DNA of 64,000 bases from DASQZK01 sp963809925 (GCA_963809925.1 CAWELH010000010.1:496001-560000), one strand, 5' to 3'; positions 18,298-26,472 are shown, numbered from the stretch's first letter. Program-made: numbers and translations. Notes: generated from the sequence alone by a model not told the origin.

Positions 18298-18702
18298 ATG
18301 AGAAAAAAAAGTCAGAGATTTATGTTCAGAAAAGTGCTCCGGTTCCACAACCGGGACAGTAGGTATGAACATAATATTAATCCGGCCTTTGAAAAGGATT
18401 TCAAAGAATGGAAAAATCTGGAATCGACCATGGGAAGCCTGCAGTTCAGCTTCAGACAGGGCTTTGCCGATCGCCTGACGACAAAGCTGCTCAATCTTCT
18501 TGAAAAAGATCCTATAAGTGAATTTTACTACAGTCTGTCGTCACTACTTCCCAAAATTGCCTATTCATCACTGGTGGTTCTGGCATTGATTATTGTAGCC
18601 ATCTTTGTGCTTCACGGAGAAGTGGATCAAAATTCTCTTATGGGTGCCGATAAGATTGACGATTCGAATTTCATCAGTTATCTTATATTTCAAAGCAACT
18701 GA
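18298..18702 (+). CDS. Single-pass membrane protein, possible anti-sigma partner
   Basis: This 134-residue protein is not recognised by family. The N-terminal half is basic and probably cytoplasmic (about residues 1-75, with FRQGFADRLTTKLLNLLEKD). One hydrophobic segment lies at about 85-108 (IAYSSLVVLALIIVAIFVL) and is followed by a short acidic tail. It starts 16 bases after the ECF sigma gene, so it is very likely cotranscribed. Position and topology suit an anti-sigma factor, but no zinc-binding HxxxCxxC motif is present, so the role is inference. A GTG two codons earlier (18292) is an alternative start. Confidence 0.6.
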   Translation: MRKKSQRFMFRKVLRFHNRDSRYEHNINPAFEKDFKEWKNLESTMGSLQFSFRQGFADRLTTKLLNLLEKDPISEFYYSLSSLLPKIAYSSLVVLALIIVAIFVLHGEVDQNSLMGADKIDDSNFISYLIFQSN

Positions 18703-18711
18703 TCATTTGAT

Positions 18712-18801
18712 ATGAAGCAGATGTCTCCCAAAAATACTGATAACAGGCAAGTAAGCAGCTTCCGTGGCTTTTTCCCCTACCGCGGAGATCGCTGCAGTTA
18801 A
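18712..18801 (+). CDS. Possible 29-codon small ORF
   Basis: A short ATG-to-TAA frame fills most of the gap between the putative anti-sigma gene and the next gene (10 bases after one, 11 before the other). The peptide is polar and basic with no membrane segment. Only its fit in the gap supports it; there is no recognised family or ribosome-binding site. Confidence 0.2.
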   Translation: MKQMSPKNTDNRQVSSFRGFFPYRGDRCS

Positions 18802-18812
18802 AACACAGATTT

Positions 18813-19178
18813 ATGAAAACCAGAGCTATATTAACCGTCCTTATTTCACTGATTACAGGTTTTGCCATGGGATTTATCACCTCAAGCCAAATTACAAACA
18901 TGAGGACCAGGGACGTGCATAGTATGTCCTCGGTGGAAGCCTTTAAAGCCCGTACTTTCAGTGTAATTGAACCAAGCGAGGAACAGAAAGTGCAGATCAC
19001 GCCCATCGTTGAAAAATACGCCATGGCATCAGATACGCTGAGAAAAGAGGCAAACATGCAATTTCATGACCTTATGAACCAGTTTCATACCAAGCTGGAG
19101 CCGTATCTTAATAACGACCAAATGCAACGGCTGCACGAATTTCCGAAATACGTCGCTAAGAAATATAAGCGCCGTTGA
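18813..19178 (+). CDS. Spy/CpxP-like periplasmic helical protein
   Basis: This 121-residue protein has an N-terminal hydrophobic anchor or uncleaved signal (residues 5-23) and a helical remainder. The pattern EPSEEQKVQITPIVEKYA followed by REANMQFHDLMNQFHTKLEPYL and NNDQMQRLHEF resembles the Spy/CpxP/metal-resistance-sensor group, whose members bind unfolded proteins or metals in the periplasm. As the last member of the ECF sigma cluster it would suit an envelope-stress role. The family placement rests on pattern only. It is convergent with the UPF0280 gene, 33 bases away. Confidence 0.55.
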   Translation: MKTRAILTVLISLITGFAMGFITSSQITNMRTRDVHSMSSVEAFKARTFSVIEPSEEQKVQITPIVEKYAMASDTLRKEANMQFHDLMNQFHTKLEPYLNNDQMQRLHEFPKYVAKKYKRR

Positions 19179-19211
19179 CATTTTCCATCACACCTTTAAC
19201 GAGTCGCTTAT

Positions 19212-19955
19212 TTACTTGATCCTGGTTACGGGCAAACTTCCCCTGATCCCTATCTGATTATCCTTAATACATACCAACGAGCGCATTTCGCTCGTGAATG
19301 ACGATTCAACCACAGGCTTTATATCCCGGGAGGATTTTACCTGGTTGGCAATACCTGTAGCGTACGCATCGGCGGTATATGCTGAGCGGCATACCACGGT
19401 AACACTGTCAGCTTTTCCAAGCGAAACAGAATGCCCGAACATCCCCGAGGATGTGCAGATTCCAGCCGGTGTTGTCGTGGAGTCCAGTTGAAGGCCAATA
19501 TTTTCGAATGCCTTGTTTTTTCCGGAAAAAATACTCAAAGTAATCGGTTTTATAATCCGAAGAAAGATATCACCCCCATTCTCAACAATGAATTCCGGAG
19601 GATTGAATTTTTCGATCAGGAAGTTCCCTGTTTCCTCGGCAACCATGCCTGCAACCGCGGCCATAGGGCCTGTACCCGCAGTGAAAGCAGCTTCCTTCAT
19701 CCCTTTAACAATTTCAGGATCATCATCATGTATGGGTATTGGATCGAAACTGTCTCTGAATTCAGGATACTCAAAAATATATTCCTGTAAAACAGCCCTC
19801 AACATTATTTCAAATTTCAGAACGGAGGACTGCATCTCCGGAGCATAAGATTCTGGGCTGACGCCTATCCAAAGATCAGATTCCTCCACCATTACCCTGA
19901 ATTCGGAAAAACGCTCATGGTTTATCCATTCGCGATAATACCGCGGTTCATACAT
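19212..19955 (-). CDS. UPF0280 (COG2122) protein, sulfide assimilation/homocysteine synthesis
   Basis: This 247-residue soluble protein belongs to the UPF0280/COG2122 family, distantly related to ApbE. Visible motifs are FTAGTGPMAAVAGMVAE, EFIVENGGDIFLRI, GICTSSGMFGHS and SAYTADAYATGIANQ. In Methanosarcina and Desulfovibrio, COG2122 members contribute to making homocysteine from sulfide and aspartate semialdehyde together with COG1900 and NIL-ferredoxin proteins. Here it is the third gene behind both of those, 1 base after the ferredoxin stop, in an operon led by a SAM riboswitch. The context makes the homocysteine role likely; the exact chemistry of this subunit is not settled. Confidence 0.88.
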   Translation of the reverse strand: MYEPRYYREWINHERFSEFRVMVEESDLWIGVSPESYAPEMQSSVLKFEIMLRAVLQEYIFEYPEFRDSFDPIPIHDDDPEIVKGMKEAAFTAGTGPMAAVAGMVAEETGNFLIEKFNPPEFIVENGGDIFLRIIKPITLSIFSGKNKAFENIGLQLDSTTTPAGICTSSGMFGHSVSLGKADSVTVVCRSAYTADAYATGIANQVKSSRDIKPVVESSFTSEMRSLVCIKDNQIGIRGSLPVTRIK

Positions 19956-19956
19956 T

Positions 19957-20367
19957 TCAGTTAAAGTTTAGTTCGAATAACTGCAATGGACAAGCGGTTA
20001 TGCAGAGTTCACACACGATGCATTTTTCGGGTCGGAACAGCAGCTTCCTCGATACCCTGTCCATCGTAAGTGCATCGGCAAAACATACTGCCGAACAACT
20101 TCCACAGTGGACACAGTCGTCTTCCTTAAGGAGAAGACTTTTATTAACCGGACTGCAGGTGATATTCAGACTTTCAATATATCGGACTGCATTTTCAACG
20201 TTTTCCTTCGCTGCCTTTAGTTCGATTAAGAGTTTTCCTTCCCTTCCCGGCGTTATGTCGGCATTCAGAATATTTACAATAACATCATGATCCTTTATCA
20301 GCCGGTATGTCAATGGTACATCGACCATGGTGGCCGGAAATGATAACATCAGTCTTTTTTTCATCAT
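19957..20367 (-). CDS. NIL-domain ferredoxin with two 4Fe-4S clusters
   Basis: This 136-residue cytoplasmic electron carrier has an N-terminal NIL domain (about 1-78), a ligand-binding fold also found in methionine ABC transporters. The C-terminal part has two cluster motifs, CVHCGSCSAVC and CIVCELCITACP (about 85-130). The first motif ends CF rather than the usual CP. In methanogens and Desulfovibrio this type of protein supplies electrons for the reductive step in homocysteine formation by COG1900 proteins. It lies 4 bases after the COG1900 gene and shows an ideally spaced Shine-Dalgarno sequence. Two adjacent ATGs (20367, 20364) are possible starts. Confidence 0.92.
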   Translation of the reverse strand: MMKKRLMLSFPATMVDVPLTYRLIKDHDVIVNILNADITPGREGKLLIELKAAKENVENAVRYIESLNITCSPVNKSLLLKEDDCVHCGSCSAVCFADALTMDRVSRKLLFRPEKCIVCELCITACPLQLFELNFN

Positions 20368-20371
20368 ATCT

Positions 20372-21520
20372 TTACCTCCTTTCCAATGAGTTCAGTTTGG
20401 TGCCTGCAGGAAATGCTTCCAGAGGTTTTGTAATCTGAAATTCACCTTGTTCAATCCATCGCTTTAGCTCACCGGCAATCTGACGTGCTTTGGCCACACT
20501 AGACATGGAGGCGGTTCTGACCTTTTTCCCGTTGAGCAGTATAGAACCTGAAAACAGTTCACTGTATCTTACCTTACCCACAGCAGGATGATCCGGCTTA
20601 CTGTAATCGCATATTGTCGTAGTAATCTCGTCATTCCGAACCGAAACTCTATGCGCAATATCTTCATCAAGAACAGGGATGGGTATACCTATACCAATGA
20701 AAATGCTGACACCGTATTTTTCAAAATAGGCTGCTTTTATATATTCCGGACTCATCTCCTTTGCGTTACCGATGACGGCCAGGGTTGCTGAATTTACCTC
20801 AGGGATTCCAAATTCATTTTTTGGTCCCGACGTTCTGAACTGAGTACCAAACCAGGAGACGTAGCCTTGTGCTCCGCAAAGAAAAATCCGGCTGCCGATG
20901 CCGATCGTCCTCAAATCGGGGTCATTTAAAAGCGGGCTGAGTTCACCGGAAGTCGAAAAAGTGGCATTTCCGGTATTTGGCAATAACGAACCCATGTATG
21001 TATGGATCATCCTGCCGGAAGAATTTATTGCACAGGGATAATTTTGATATGCATTCCTCGGATTGAACATGGTCATCTCATTCACCCCCGCCTTGTTGAT
21101 AATGGTTTCGATCTCCGTCTCCGGATAACAATCGGTTCCTTTTGCTGAGGCCTTCAGTTTTACGTCTTCGCCGGCAATCAGGGCCTCAATGACATGGGCA
21201 CCACCGTATTTTTCATTGAAGGGATTGACTTCGGTTGCACCTATGTACACATCAACGGCAGCAAGGCCAGAGTGGACAGGTACATTGTTAAGTGTAACCC
21301 TTTCCATACGGATGGGCGGATTTGAATGTCCGAAATTCACAAACATACCTGACGAACACATTGGCCCAAAAGTAGCCGTGGTAACTACATCCACTTTTCG
21401 GACAATTTCCTCCGGAGTGTGGTTCCGGGACAGGACTGAAACCTCTTCTGCAGTCATCACTACTGCTTCGCCTTTGAGAATTTTGTCATTGATCTCTTCA
21501 AATGACTTTTTCACTTTCAT
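20372..21520 (-). CDS. DUF39/COG1900 homocysteine biosynthesis protein
   Basis: This 382-residue protein of the DUF39/COG1900 family is needed in Methanosarcina and Desulfovibrio to turn aspartate semialdehyde and a sulfur donor into homocysteine. It carries the family cysteines Cys55 (GPMCSSG) and Cys131 (GTDCYPETE), candidates for sulfur handling, plus TTATFGPM, GATEVNPFN, NPRNAYQNYPCAIN and FLCGAQGYVSWFG. No C-terminal CBS pair is present, unlike some archaeal members. It is the first gene behind a SAM-I riboswitch, which links it to methionine supply by regulation as well as family. The start at 21520 is supported by the purine-rich AAAGGGGG at 21526-21533. Confidence 0.92.
   Translation of the reverse strand: MKVKKSFEEINDKILKGEAVVMTAEEVSVLSRNHTPEEIVRKVDVVTTATFGPMCSSGMFVNFGHSNPPIRMERVTLNNVPVHSGLAAVDVYIGATEVNPFNEKYGGAHVIEALIAGEDVKLKASAKGTDCYPETEIETIINKAGVNEMTMFNPRNAYQNYPCAINSSGRMIHTYMGSLLPNTGNATFSTSGELSPLLNDPDLRTIGIGSRIFLCGAQGYVSWFGTQFRTSGPKNEFGIPEVNSATLAVIGNAKEMSPEYIKAAYFEKYGVSIFIGIGIPIPVLDEDIAHRVSVRNDEITTTICDYSKPDHPAVGKVRYSELFSGSILLNGKKVRTASMSSVAKARQIAGELKRWIEQGEFQITKPLEAFPAGTKLNSLERR
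20374..20380 (-). promoter_or_regulatory. Shine-Dalgarno sequence of the NIL-ferredoxin gene
   Basis: AGGAGGT on the minus strand lies 6 bases before the ATG at 20367 and overlaps the last two Arg codons and the stop of the COG1900 gene. It suggests coupled translation. Such strong sites are rare in the rest of the window. Confidence 0.7.
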
Positions 21521-21525
21521 AATAA

Positions 21526-21533
21526 CCCCCTTT
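21526..21533 (-). promoter_or_regulatory. Purine-rich ribosome binding site of the COG1900 gene
   Basis: AAAGGGGG on the minus strand is placed 5 bases before the ATG at 21520. It is a possible target for riboswitch-controlled masking, but no complementary partner was identified. Confidence 0.5.
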
Positions 21534-21692
21534 ATATTTCAATATTTAGAAAGCCCGACAGTTCAGAAAACAAAAACAGTATTTCTGCCTTCTATCCGCG
21601 GGCGAAATAGGTTGTTTTAATATAAAACATAGTCAGTCCGGCCAGTTGGCAGAACAACAATCGAAAAATCTTTACACAGTATTTTGCAATCA

Positions 21693-21798
21693 ATTTATAA
21701 CCCCCGGAACGCACCGGGACAGGTATTAGCACCTTTTCCCAAGAAGGCTGGTTGCTAGAGGTTCACTGAGCCTGGTCTCTCCCCTCTTCTGTATAAAT
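21693..21798 (-). promoter_or_regulatory. SAM-I (S-box) riboswitch
   Basis: Read on the minus strand, the 106-base element starts and ends with the pairing P1 arms ATTTATA (21798-21792) and TATAAAT (21699-21693). Inside are conserved S-box blocks: GAGGGGAGAGACCAGGCTC, then AGTGAACCTCTAGCAACC, then AAGGTGCTAATACCTG, and a P4 hairpin CCCGG-TGCGTT-CCGGG. It lies 172 bases before the COG1900 gene. SAM-I elements turn off methionine and cysteine genes when SAM is plentiful. No clear terminator follows, so control may be at translation or through a structure not resolved by eye. Confidence 0.88.
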
Positions 21799-22010
21799 CA
21801 ACTACCCTTTAAGGAAGTATTGATTTATTTGTGGAGTAAAAGTAAGTATTATCTTTCAGAGACATCCTGCAGGCAAGTAAAATCATTCTGAATGCCGGGA
21901 AATTTGGAATTTGTCCAAATTAAAACATTACCCTGCAAGATATTTATGGCCTTTCAATGTTAAAACTAAGCTGGAATTGTTGTTGGTGCTTCAATTATGA
22001 CGCAGAAGGG
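21799..22010. other. Gap between the bat operon end and the SAM riboswitch
   Basis: About 210 bases without a gene. The promoter of the homocysteine operon must lie here, reading toward lower coordinates, but no full TTTG/TAnnTTTG pair was found. No terminator with a clear U-tract was seen after batE. Confidence 0.3.
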
Positions 22011-22763
22011 TCAGATGTCTGCCAGGGTGGAAATCGGTACCCATCCTTTTCTGCCGTCACTGATTGTTATTTCTTTCCATCCGTCGAGGCTGTTATTTAC
22101 TCTGACTTTGGTACCTTCATGTAGTACAAAAAGGTCTTTCCCACTTTCCCGGGGGGCAGATTTTACGGTTTGTGAGGAGTTTATGATAATAGCAGTCCCC
22201 GGATGATTTACCTGCCTGTCACGCTGAATCCCGAAATAGAGGCATATGGCACTGAAAATAATAAGGGTAAGGCCGGTATAGAAACCAGATCTCCTGAACC
22301 TTGTTTTGCGGGAGAAGATATACACCAAAAATCCAGCGAAGGAAATCGTGAACAGGATAAGAGACATATTTGTCCAGGTACTGGCATGTAACGCTGCTAC
22401 CAATTTTTTATACCATCTGACGAAAAAGAGAGCCGGCACCTCATCAAAACGGTCGGTCAGCATTGATTCGGTAAACGACAGGTTACTCTTTATATCCTCA
22501 TCATTTGGTTTCAACAGTAGTGCTTTTTCAAAGTAAAGTCTGGCCCTGCCAAGCTTATTTGAACGGAAATAAGCATTCCCGGCATTATAATAAAGATCAG
22601 CGGAATGAAATCCCAGGCTGTCAACCTTGAGGTACAAGTTTATCGCCTCTTCATAATTACCATGCTGATACGAATCATTGGCTTTCCGGAAGAGTGAATC
22701 GGGACTCTGAGCCGACAGCCACCACGCCGGGAAAAGGAAAAACAATATTATCAAACGCTTCAT
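22011..22763 (-). CDS. batE: BatE: TPR and SH3-like protein of the Bat complex
   Basis: This 250-residue exported protein has a signal peptide (residues 1-19, ending LSAQ), TPR repeats (about 25-100, with YYNAGNAYFRSNKLGRARLY), two membrane segments (about 125-180) and a C-terminal bacterial SH3-like domain (about 190-250, ending KGWVPISTLADI). This order is typical of BatE in the Bacteroidetes aerotolerance operon, thought to form a membrane complex with MoxR. The ATG at 22763 gives a clean signal peptide; the in-frame TTG at 22772 does not. It is the last gene of the operon. Confidence 0.88.
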   Translation of the reverse strand: MKRLIILFFLFPAWWLSAQSPDSLFRKANDSYQHGNYEEAINLYLKVDSLGFHSADLYYNAGNAYFRSNKLGRARLYFEKALLLKPNDEDIKSNLSFTESMLTDRFDEVPALFFVRWYKKLVAALHASTWTNMSLILFTISFAGFLVYIFSRKTRFRRSGFYTGLTLIIFSAICLYFGIQRDRQVNHPGTAIIINSSQTVKSAPRESGKDLFVLHEGTKVRVNNSLDGWKEITISDGRKGWVPISTLADI

Positions 22764-22790
22764 AGTACCCAAACTTTAATTTTCACTCTC

Positions 22791-24629
22791 CTAAATATTT
22801 TCTTCAATCCTGGAAAGAATATTCTCAGCTCTTCTGTAGATGGTATTTTTATCTAACGCTTCTCCTGGTGCATATCTCGAAAATTCACATTCGTCAATTA
22901 AGTTCCACAATTCAGTAGTAAGATCTTCGGGAATATTTGATTTGCTCAGTTTCTCATGAATCTTTTCTCTCGAAAGATCAGACATATCTACACCAAATTT
23001 ATCTGAAAGGTATCCCCAGCAAGCCTTGAGGATCTCATCATAGAATCCGTCATCCTGCAATGATAAAAGCTGTTTGGCTGTTTTCAGTCTTCTTACGGCC
23101 AGTTTTCTAGCCCTACGGTATCTGATGTAGTTTATATCGGCTTGTTTCCTGGTCCTGCGTTTCCTCGTGGCAAATAAGAAAATCAGGATTACGATGCCGG
23201 CAGGATATACAAGCATCCAGGAAGAATGAACAATGGAAGTATCTTTTTTACGTAGATCATTTGTTTCGGCATGTATAAAGCGAATGTCATTGCCCAGATT
23301 TTTGACCTCATCGCGGAAAAATCCTTCAGGCATCTGTTGCATGGCTGATGCCTCATCAGAAGCTCCTTTACCGGTAACCATGAGATTAAATTCTTTGCTT
23401 TTGGTTGTGATGTACTTCGACGTAGCCGGATTGAAATACGTGAATTCAACGGGTGCTATCCGGAAAGAACCTCTGTTCCTGGGGATGATAAGGTATTCGA
23501 AAGTTACAGAACCCGATGATCCGGCCGTTGTATTGCGAAATTTCGTCACCGTTTTCGGATCGAATACCTCAAGGTCTGGCGGAAAATCCACCTTCACCGG
23601 TTGAAGAAGCGGTAGGTTGCCAGTACCCGAAATAGTTACCCTGAGTGTCACAGATTCATTCGTCAGTGTACTGTCCCTGCTGATGGATGCCAACATGGAA
23701 TAGTCTCCAACTGCACCGTCATACGATGACGGTGCTCCGGAAGGCAGGGGTTTTACATGTATATGAACAGCATTGGATTTATAACTGTCGGGGACCGTTT
23801 TATACGAATTAAATGCGTTATCAAAAAAGGGATCGTCAAAAATATCTCCGAACGGATTGGAATTGGTTCGGACTCTTTTTTGGATCATTACATCCATCTC
23901 GGCCGGTTCTAGCGTCAGGTCGCCACTTTTCTGTGCGGTAAGCAATTGGCGGTTTATGACCTGTGAATTATAGGTCAGTCCGTCCAACACATCCTGGCCG
24001 GCATTTTTATCCGCATCCAGGTCTTCATTCCAAAAGCCTTCGTATGAAGGTGTCTTCAAATTTGTGATCTGCAGTCTTTCGCGAACATACACCTTAGTCG
24101 ACAGTACGATCTGCTCTCCGACGTAGACATTATTTTTAGTCGGAATCTGTCTGAGGATTACTGATTTACCACCAGTTTGCCTGGTACCGCTCCCGGTATT
24201 GCCGGATGACTGGACGCGGGCGGTTCCTTTAATAACTTTTACTTTAACTTCATTCGTTGTATACATTTTCTTACCGGCTTTGAGAATAGCCGGTGGGATC
24301 GTATATTCACCTTCGGTTGAGATCTTCATCATGTAGGTATAGGAAACCTGCATGGTATTCTGAAGTTTACCATTAATATTGCTCGACTGATAGGATACCA
24401 TCTGACTTGGGCCGGCTAGTATCTTTATCCCTGCAACAGGAGGAAGTACCACGTCACCCTGAACTTCGCCGGAAATTGTGAAACTGAAAGCTTCATCTTC
24501 GGTGACTACGGCAGGTGCACTGGCCGTTATGGTCTCCGACTGTCCCCTGGCCACCAGGCTTAGTGCGGTGAACAGGAAAACGATGAAACCCAGACGTGTT
24601 GGTATTTTGCGATAATTCCTCTTTTTCAT
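22791..24629 (-). CDS. batD: BatD: membrane-anchored BatD-family protein
   Basis: This protein has 612 residues. A signal segment (about 10-30, ending ARGQ) precedes several Ig-like beta domains in the periplasm, with the family start TITASAPAVVTEDEAFSFT and a conserved YKSNAVHIHVKPLPSGAP block. A single membrane span lies at about 465-485 and a helical cytoplasmic tail follows. The gene begins 4 bases after batC. The ATG at 24629 is preferred because the longer frame from 24686 overlaps batC and adds only basic residues. BatD is linked to envelope stress and oxygen tolerance, with no known enzyme activity. Confidence 0.88.
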   Translation of the reverse strand: MKKRNYRKIPTRLGFIVFLFTALSLVARGQSETITASAPAVVTEDEAFSFTISGEVQGDVVLPPVAGIKILAGPSQMVSYQSSNINGKLQNTMQVSYTYMMKISTEGEYTIPPAILKAGKKMYTTNEVKVKVIKGTARVQSSGNTGSGTRQTGGKSVILRQIPTKNNVYVGEQIVLSTKVYVRERLQITNLKTPSYEGFWNEDLDADKNAGQDVLDGLTYNSQVINRQLLTAQKSGDLTLEPAEMDVMIQKRVRTNSNPFGDIFDDPFFDNAFNSYKTVPDSYKSNAVHIHVKPLPSGAPSSYDGAVGDYSMLASISRDSTLTNESVTLRVTISGTGNLPLLQPVKVDFPPDLEVFDPKTVTKFRNTTAGSSGSVTFEYLIIPRNRGSFRIAPVEFTYFNPATSKYITTKSKEFNLMVTGKGASDEASAMQQMPEGFFRDEVKNLGNDIRFIHAETNDLRKKDTSIVHSSWMLVYPAGIVILIFLFATRKRRTRKQADINYIRYRRARKLAVRRLKTAKQLLSLQDDGFYDEILKACWGYLSDKFGVDMSDLSREKIHEKLSKSNIPEDLTTELWNLIDECEFSRYAPGEALDKNTIYRRAENILSRIEENI

Positions 24630-24633
24630 TGTA

Positions 24634-25419
24634 CTACCAGTCTTTTTCAGTCTTACTTGCTTTAGTTTTTGTCTTTTTCGCTTCATATTCCTTCAGGGTC
24701 TTAAGTTCTTGCTGCTGAATGGCCTGAAGCATTTTTTGTATCTCCTCGCTGGAAAGCTGTTTCGGGGGCGGGAGCTCCTGTCCCTTCTTTTTCTGATTCT
24801 GCTGATCCTTATTTTCCTGTTTGTTCTGTTGTTGATCCTTATTCTGTTGGTTCTCCTGTTTCTTTTGATCCTGTTTTTCCTTGTCTTTATTTTCCTGATC
24901 TTTATTCTTCTGATCCTTCTTATTTTTGTCCTGATCTTTCTTGTTTTGATCCTTCTTGTCCTTATTCTGCTTTTGCTGCTGTTCTTTCAGCTTCGTCTGG
25001 GCGTACACAAGATTGTACCTTGTTTCGTCATCTCCGGGTCTGAGTCTGAGAGCATTTTTATATGCTTCAATACTTTGTGCATAGTCGCCCTGCTTCAGAT
25101 AAGTATTGCCGAGATTATGAAAAATGTCTGCTTTGGTGTCATTGTCAAGATCGGTTTTTTCGCTTGTCAGTTTCTGATAGATATTTCCGGCATCTTTAAA
25201 TTTATCCTGTTTATAAAGTGAATTTCCCATATCGTATCCGGCCGGTAACGAAGTGCTGTCAGCTGCCAGTGCCTTCCGGAAAGCGATTTCGGATTCTGAA
25301 AAGGTCTTTTTATCGTACGACTTCACCCCTTCCCTGATATACTTACGTTCACTCTGTGCATCTGCCAGAAGTGGGATGCTCAACAGTATGATTGCTATAA
25401 TAATCGGAATATTCTTCAT
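24634..25419 (-). CDS. batC: BatC: TPR protein with a Lys/Gln-rich tail
   Basis: This 261-residue exported protein has a signal peptide (residues 1-21, ending ADAQ) and about three TPR units (25-145, with FHNLGNTYLKQGDYAQSIEAYKNAL split across two helices). A very biased linker made almost only of K, Q, N, D and E follows (about 150-215), then a short helical end with QELPPPKQLSSEEIQKML. TPR plus charged tail fits BatC. The ATG overlaps the batB stop by 4 bases (ATGA), showing translational coupling. Confidence 0.87.
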   Translation of the reverse strand: MKNIPIIIAIILLSIPLLADAQSERKYIREGVKSYDKKTFSESEIAFRKALAADSTSLPAGYDMGNSLYKQDKFKDAGNIYQKLTSEKTDLDNDTKADIFHNLGNTYLKQGDYAQSIEAYKNALRLRPGDDETRYNLVYAQTKLKEQQQKQNKDKKDQNKKDQDKNKKDQKNKDQENKDKEKQDQKKQENQQNKDQQQNKQENKDQQNQKKKGQELPPPKQLSSEEIQKMLQAIQQQELKTLKEYEAKKTKTKASKTEKDW

Positions 25420-26462
25420 CTCTGATTAAACAATTTTATTTTATCGAGCCACCTGTTGCGACGTTCCATAATAAGAAAGCTTAATAGCAGGAAAATAAGA
25501 CCGGCTCCCAAAAAATACTGAAATCTTTCTTCGTAATCGCTGTATACTTTTGCTGTAGTCTCACTACTTCCCTGGTCTTCGACCTTTTTCATAAGTTCAG
25601 AAAGTCCGGCACCACTCCTGCCTGCTTTTATGTAAAAACCATTTGTAATTGAAGAGATACGTTTAAGTGTGCTTTCATCGAGTTTACTGACCACGACGTT
25701 CCCTTGTTTGTCACGGATATAATCATGACTGTTTTTTGCAACCGGAATCGGTACTCCTGAAGGGTCACCGAGTCCGATGGTATGAATGATGATGCCTTTA
25801 TCTTTTGCTCTTTCAGCCGCATCAAAAACGCCAGGTTCATGGTTTTCACCATCCGTAATCACTATCATAGAACGGCTGTTTGATTCAACCTGTTGTGTCT
25901 CTAGTTCAGGACCAAACGAACGAATGCCCAGATCGATGGCATCCCCGATGTTAGTGCCCTGTTGGGAGACCATATCGGTGGAGACGGAATTCAGAAACAG
26001 CCTGGCGGCACCATAATCGGTAGTAATCGGGATCTGAGTATATGCCTTGCCTGCAAATACAATGAGTCCGATTTTATCCCCATCGAGTCTGTCGATCAGT
26101 CTTCCGAGCTCTTGCTTTGCAACATCAAGTCTGTCGGGTGTCAGATCGGCGGCTAGCATTGAACGTGATACATCCAGTGCGATGATGATCTCGCTGCCTT
26201 TTTTCTTCACTTCCTTGAGTTTCGAACCGGTTCTGGGTCCTGCCAGGGCAAAAATCAGGAAGGAGAGGGAAATGGCAAGAAAGAGGAACTTCAGATTATT
26301 TCTGAACCCGGAAGCGTCAGGCATAAGTATGCCCTTCAGCTCCACAGAGGCAAATCGCTTCACAGCTTTTCTCTTCCTTGCTACAGCAAAGATGTATATG
26401 ACTGCCAGAAGAGGTACCAGCGCCAGTCCATACAATATTTCTTCGTGTGAAAACCTGAACAT
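25416..26462 (-). CDS. batB: BatB: von Willebrand factor A membrane protein
   Basis: This 348-residue protein has two N-terminal membrane spans (about 10-27 and 58-76), a VWA domain (about 90-290) and a C-terminal span (about 318-338). The MIDAS metal site is visible: DVSRSMLA, a Thr in the PITTDYGAA region and VITDGENHEPG. Together with BatA it probably forms the ligand-binding part of a MoxR-linked membrane complex. It lies 10 bases after batA and overlaps batC. Confidence 0.93.
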   Translation of the reverse strand: MFRFSHEEILYGLALVPLLAVIYIFAVARKRKAVKRFASVELKGILMPDASGFRNNLKFLFLAISLSFLIFALAGPRTGSKLKEVKKKGSEIIIALDVSRSMLAADLTPDRLDVAKQELGRLIDRLDGDKIGLIVFAGKAYTQIPITTDYGAARLFLNSVSTDMVSQQGTNIGDAIDLGIRSFGPELETQQVESNSRSMIVITDGENHEPGVFDAAERAKDKGIIIHTIGLGDPSGVPIPVAKNSHDYIRDKQGNVVVSKLDESTLKRISSITNGFYIKAGRSGAGLSELMKKVEDQGSSETTAKVYSDYEERFQYFLGAGLIFLLLSFLIMERRNRWLDKIKLFNQR

Positions 26463-26472
26463 AATTTCTCCT

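Noticed and set aside
24709..25221. 170-residue Leu/Ile-rich plus-strand frame
   Set aside because: It is the antisense of the Lys/Gln-rich batC linker; its membrane-protein look arises from codon complementarity.
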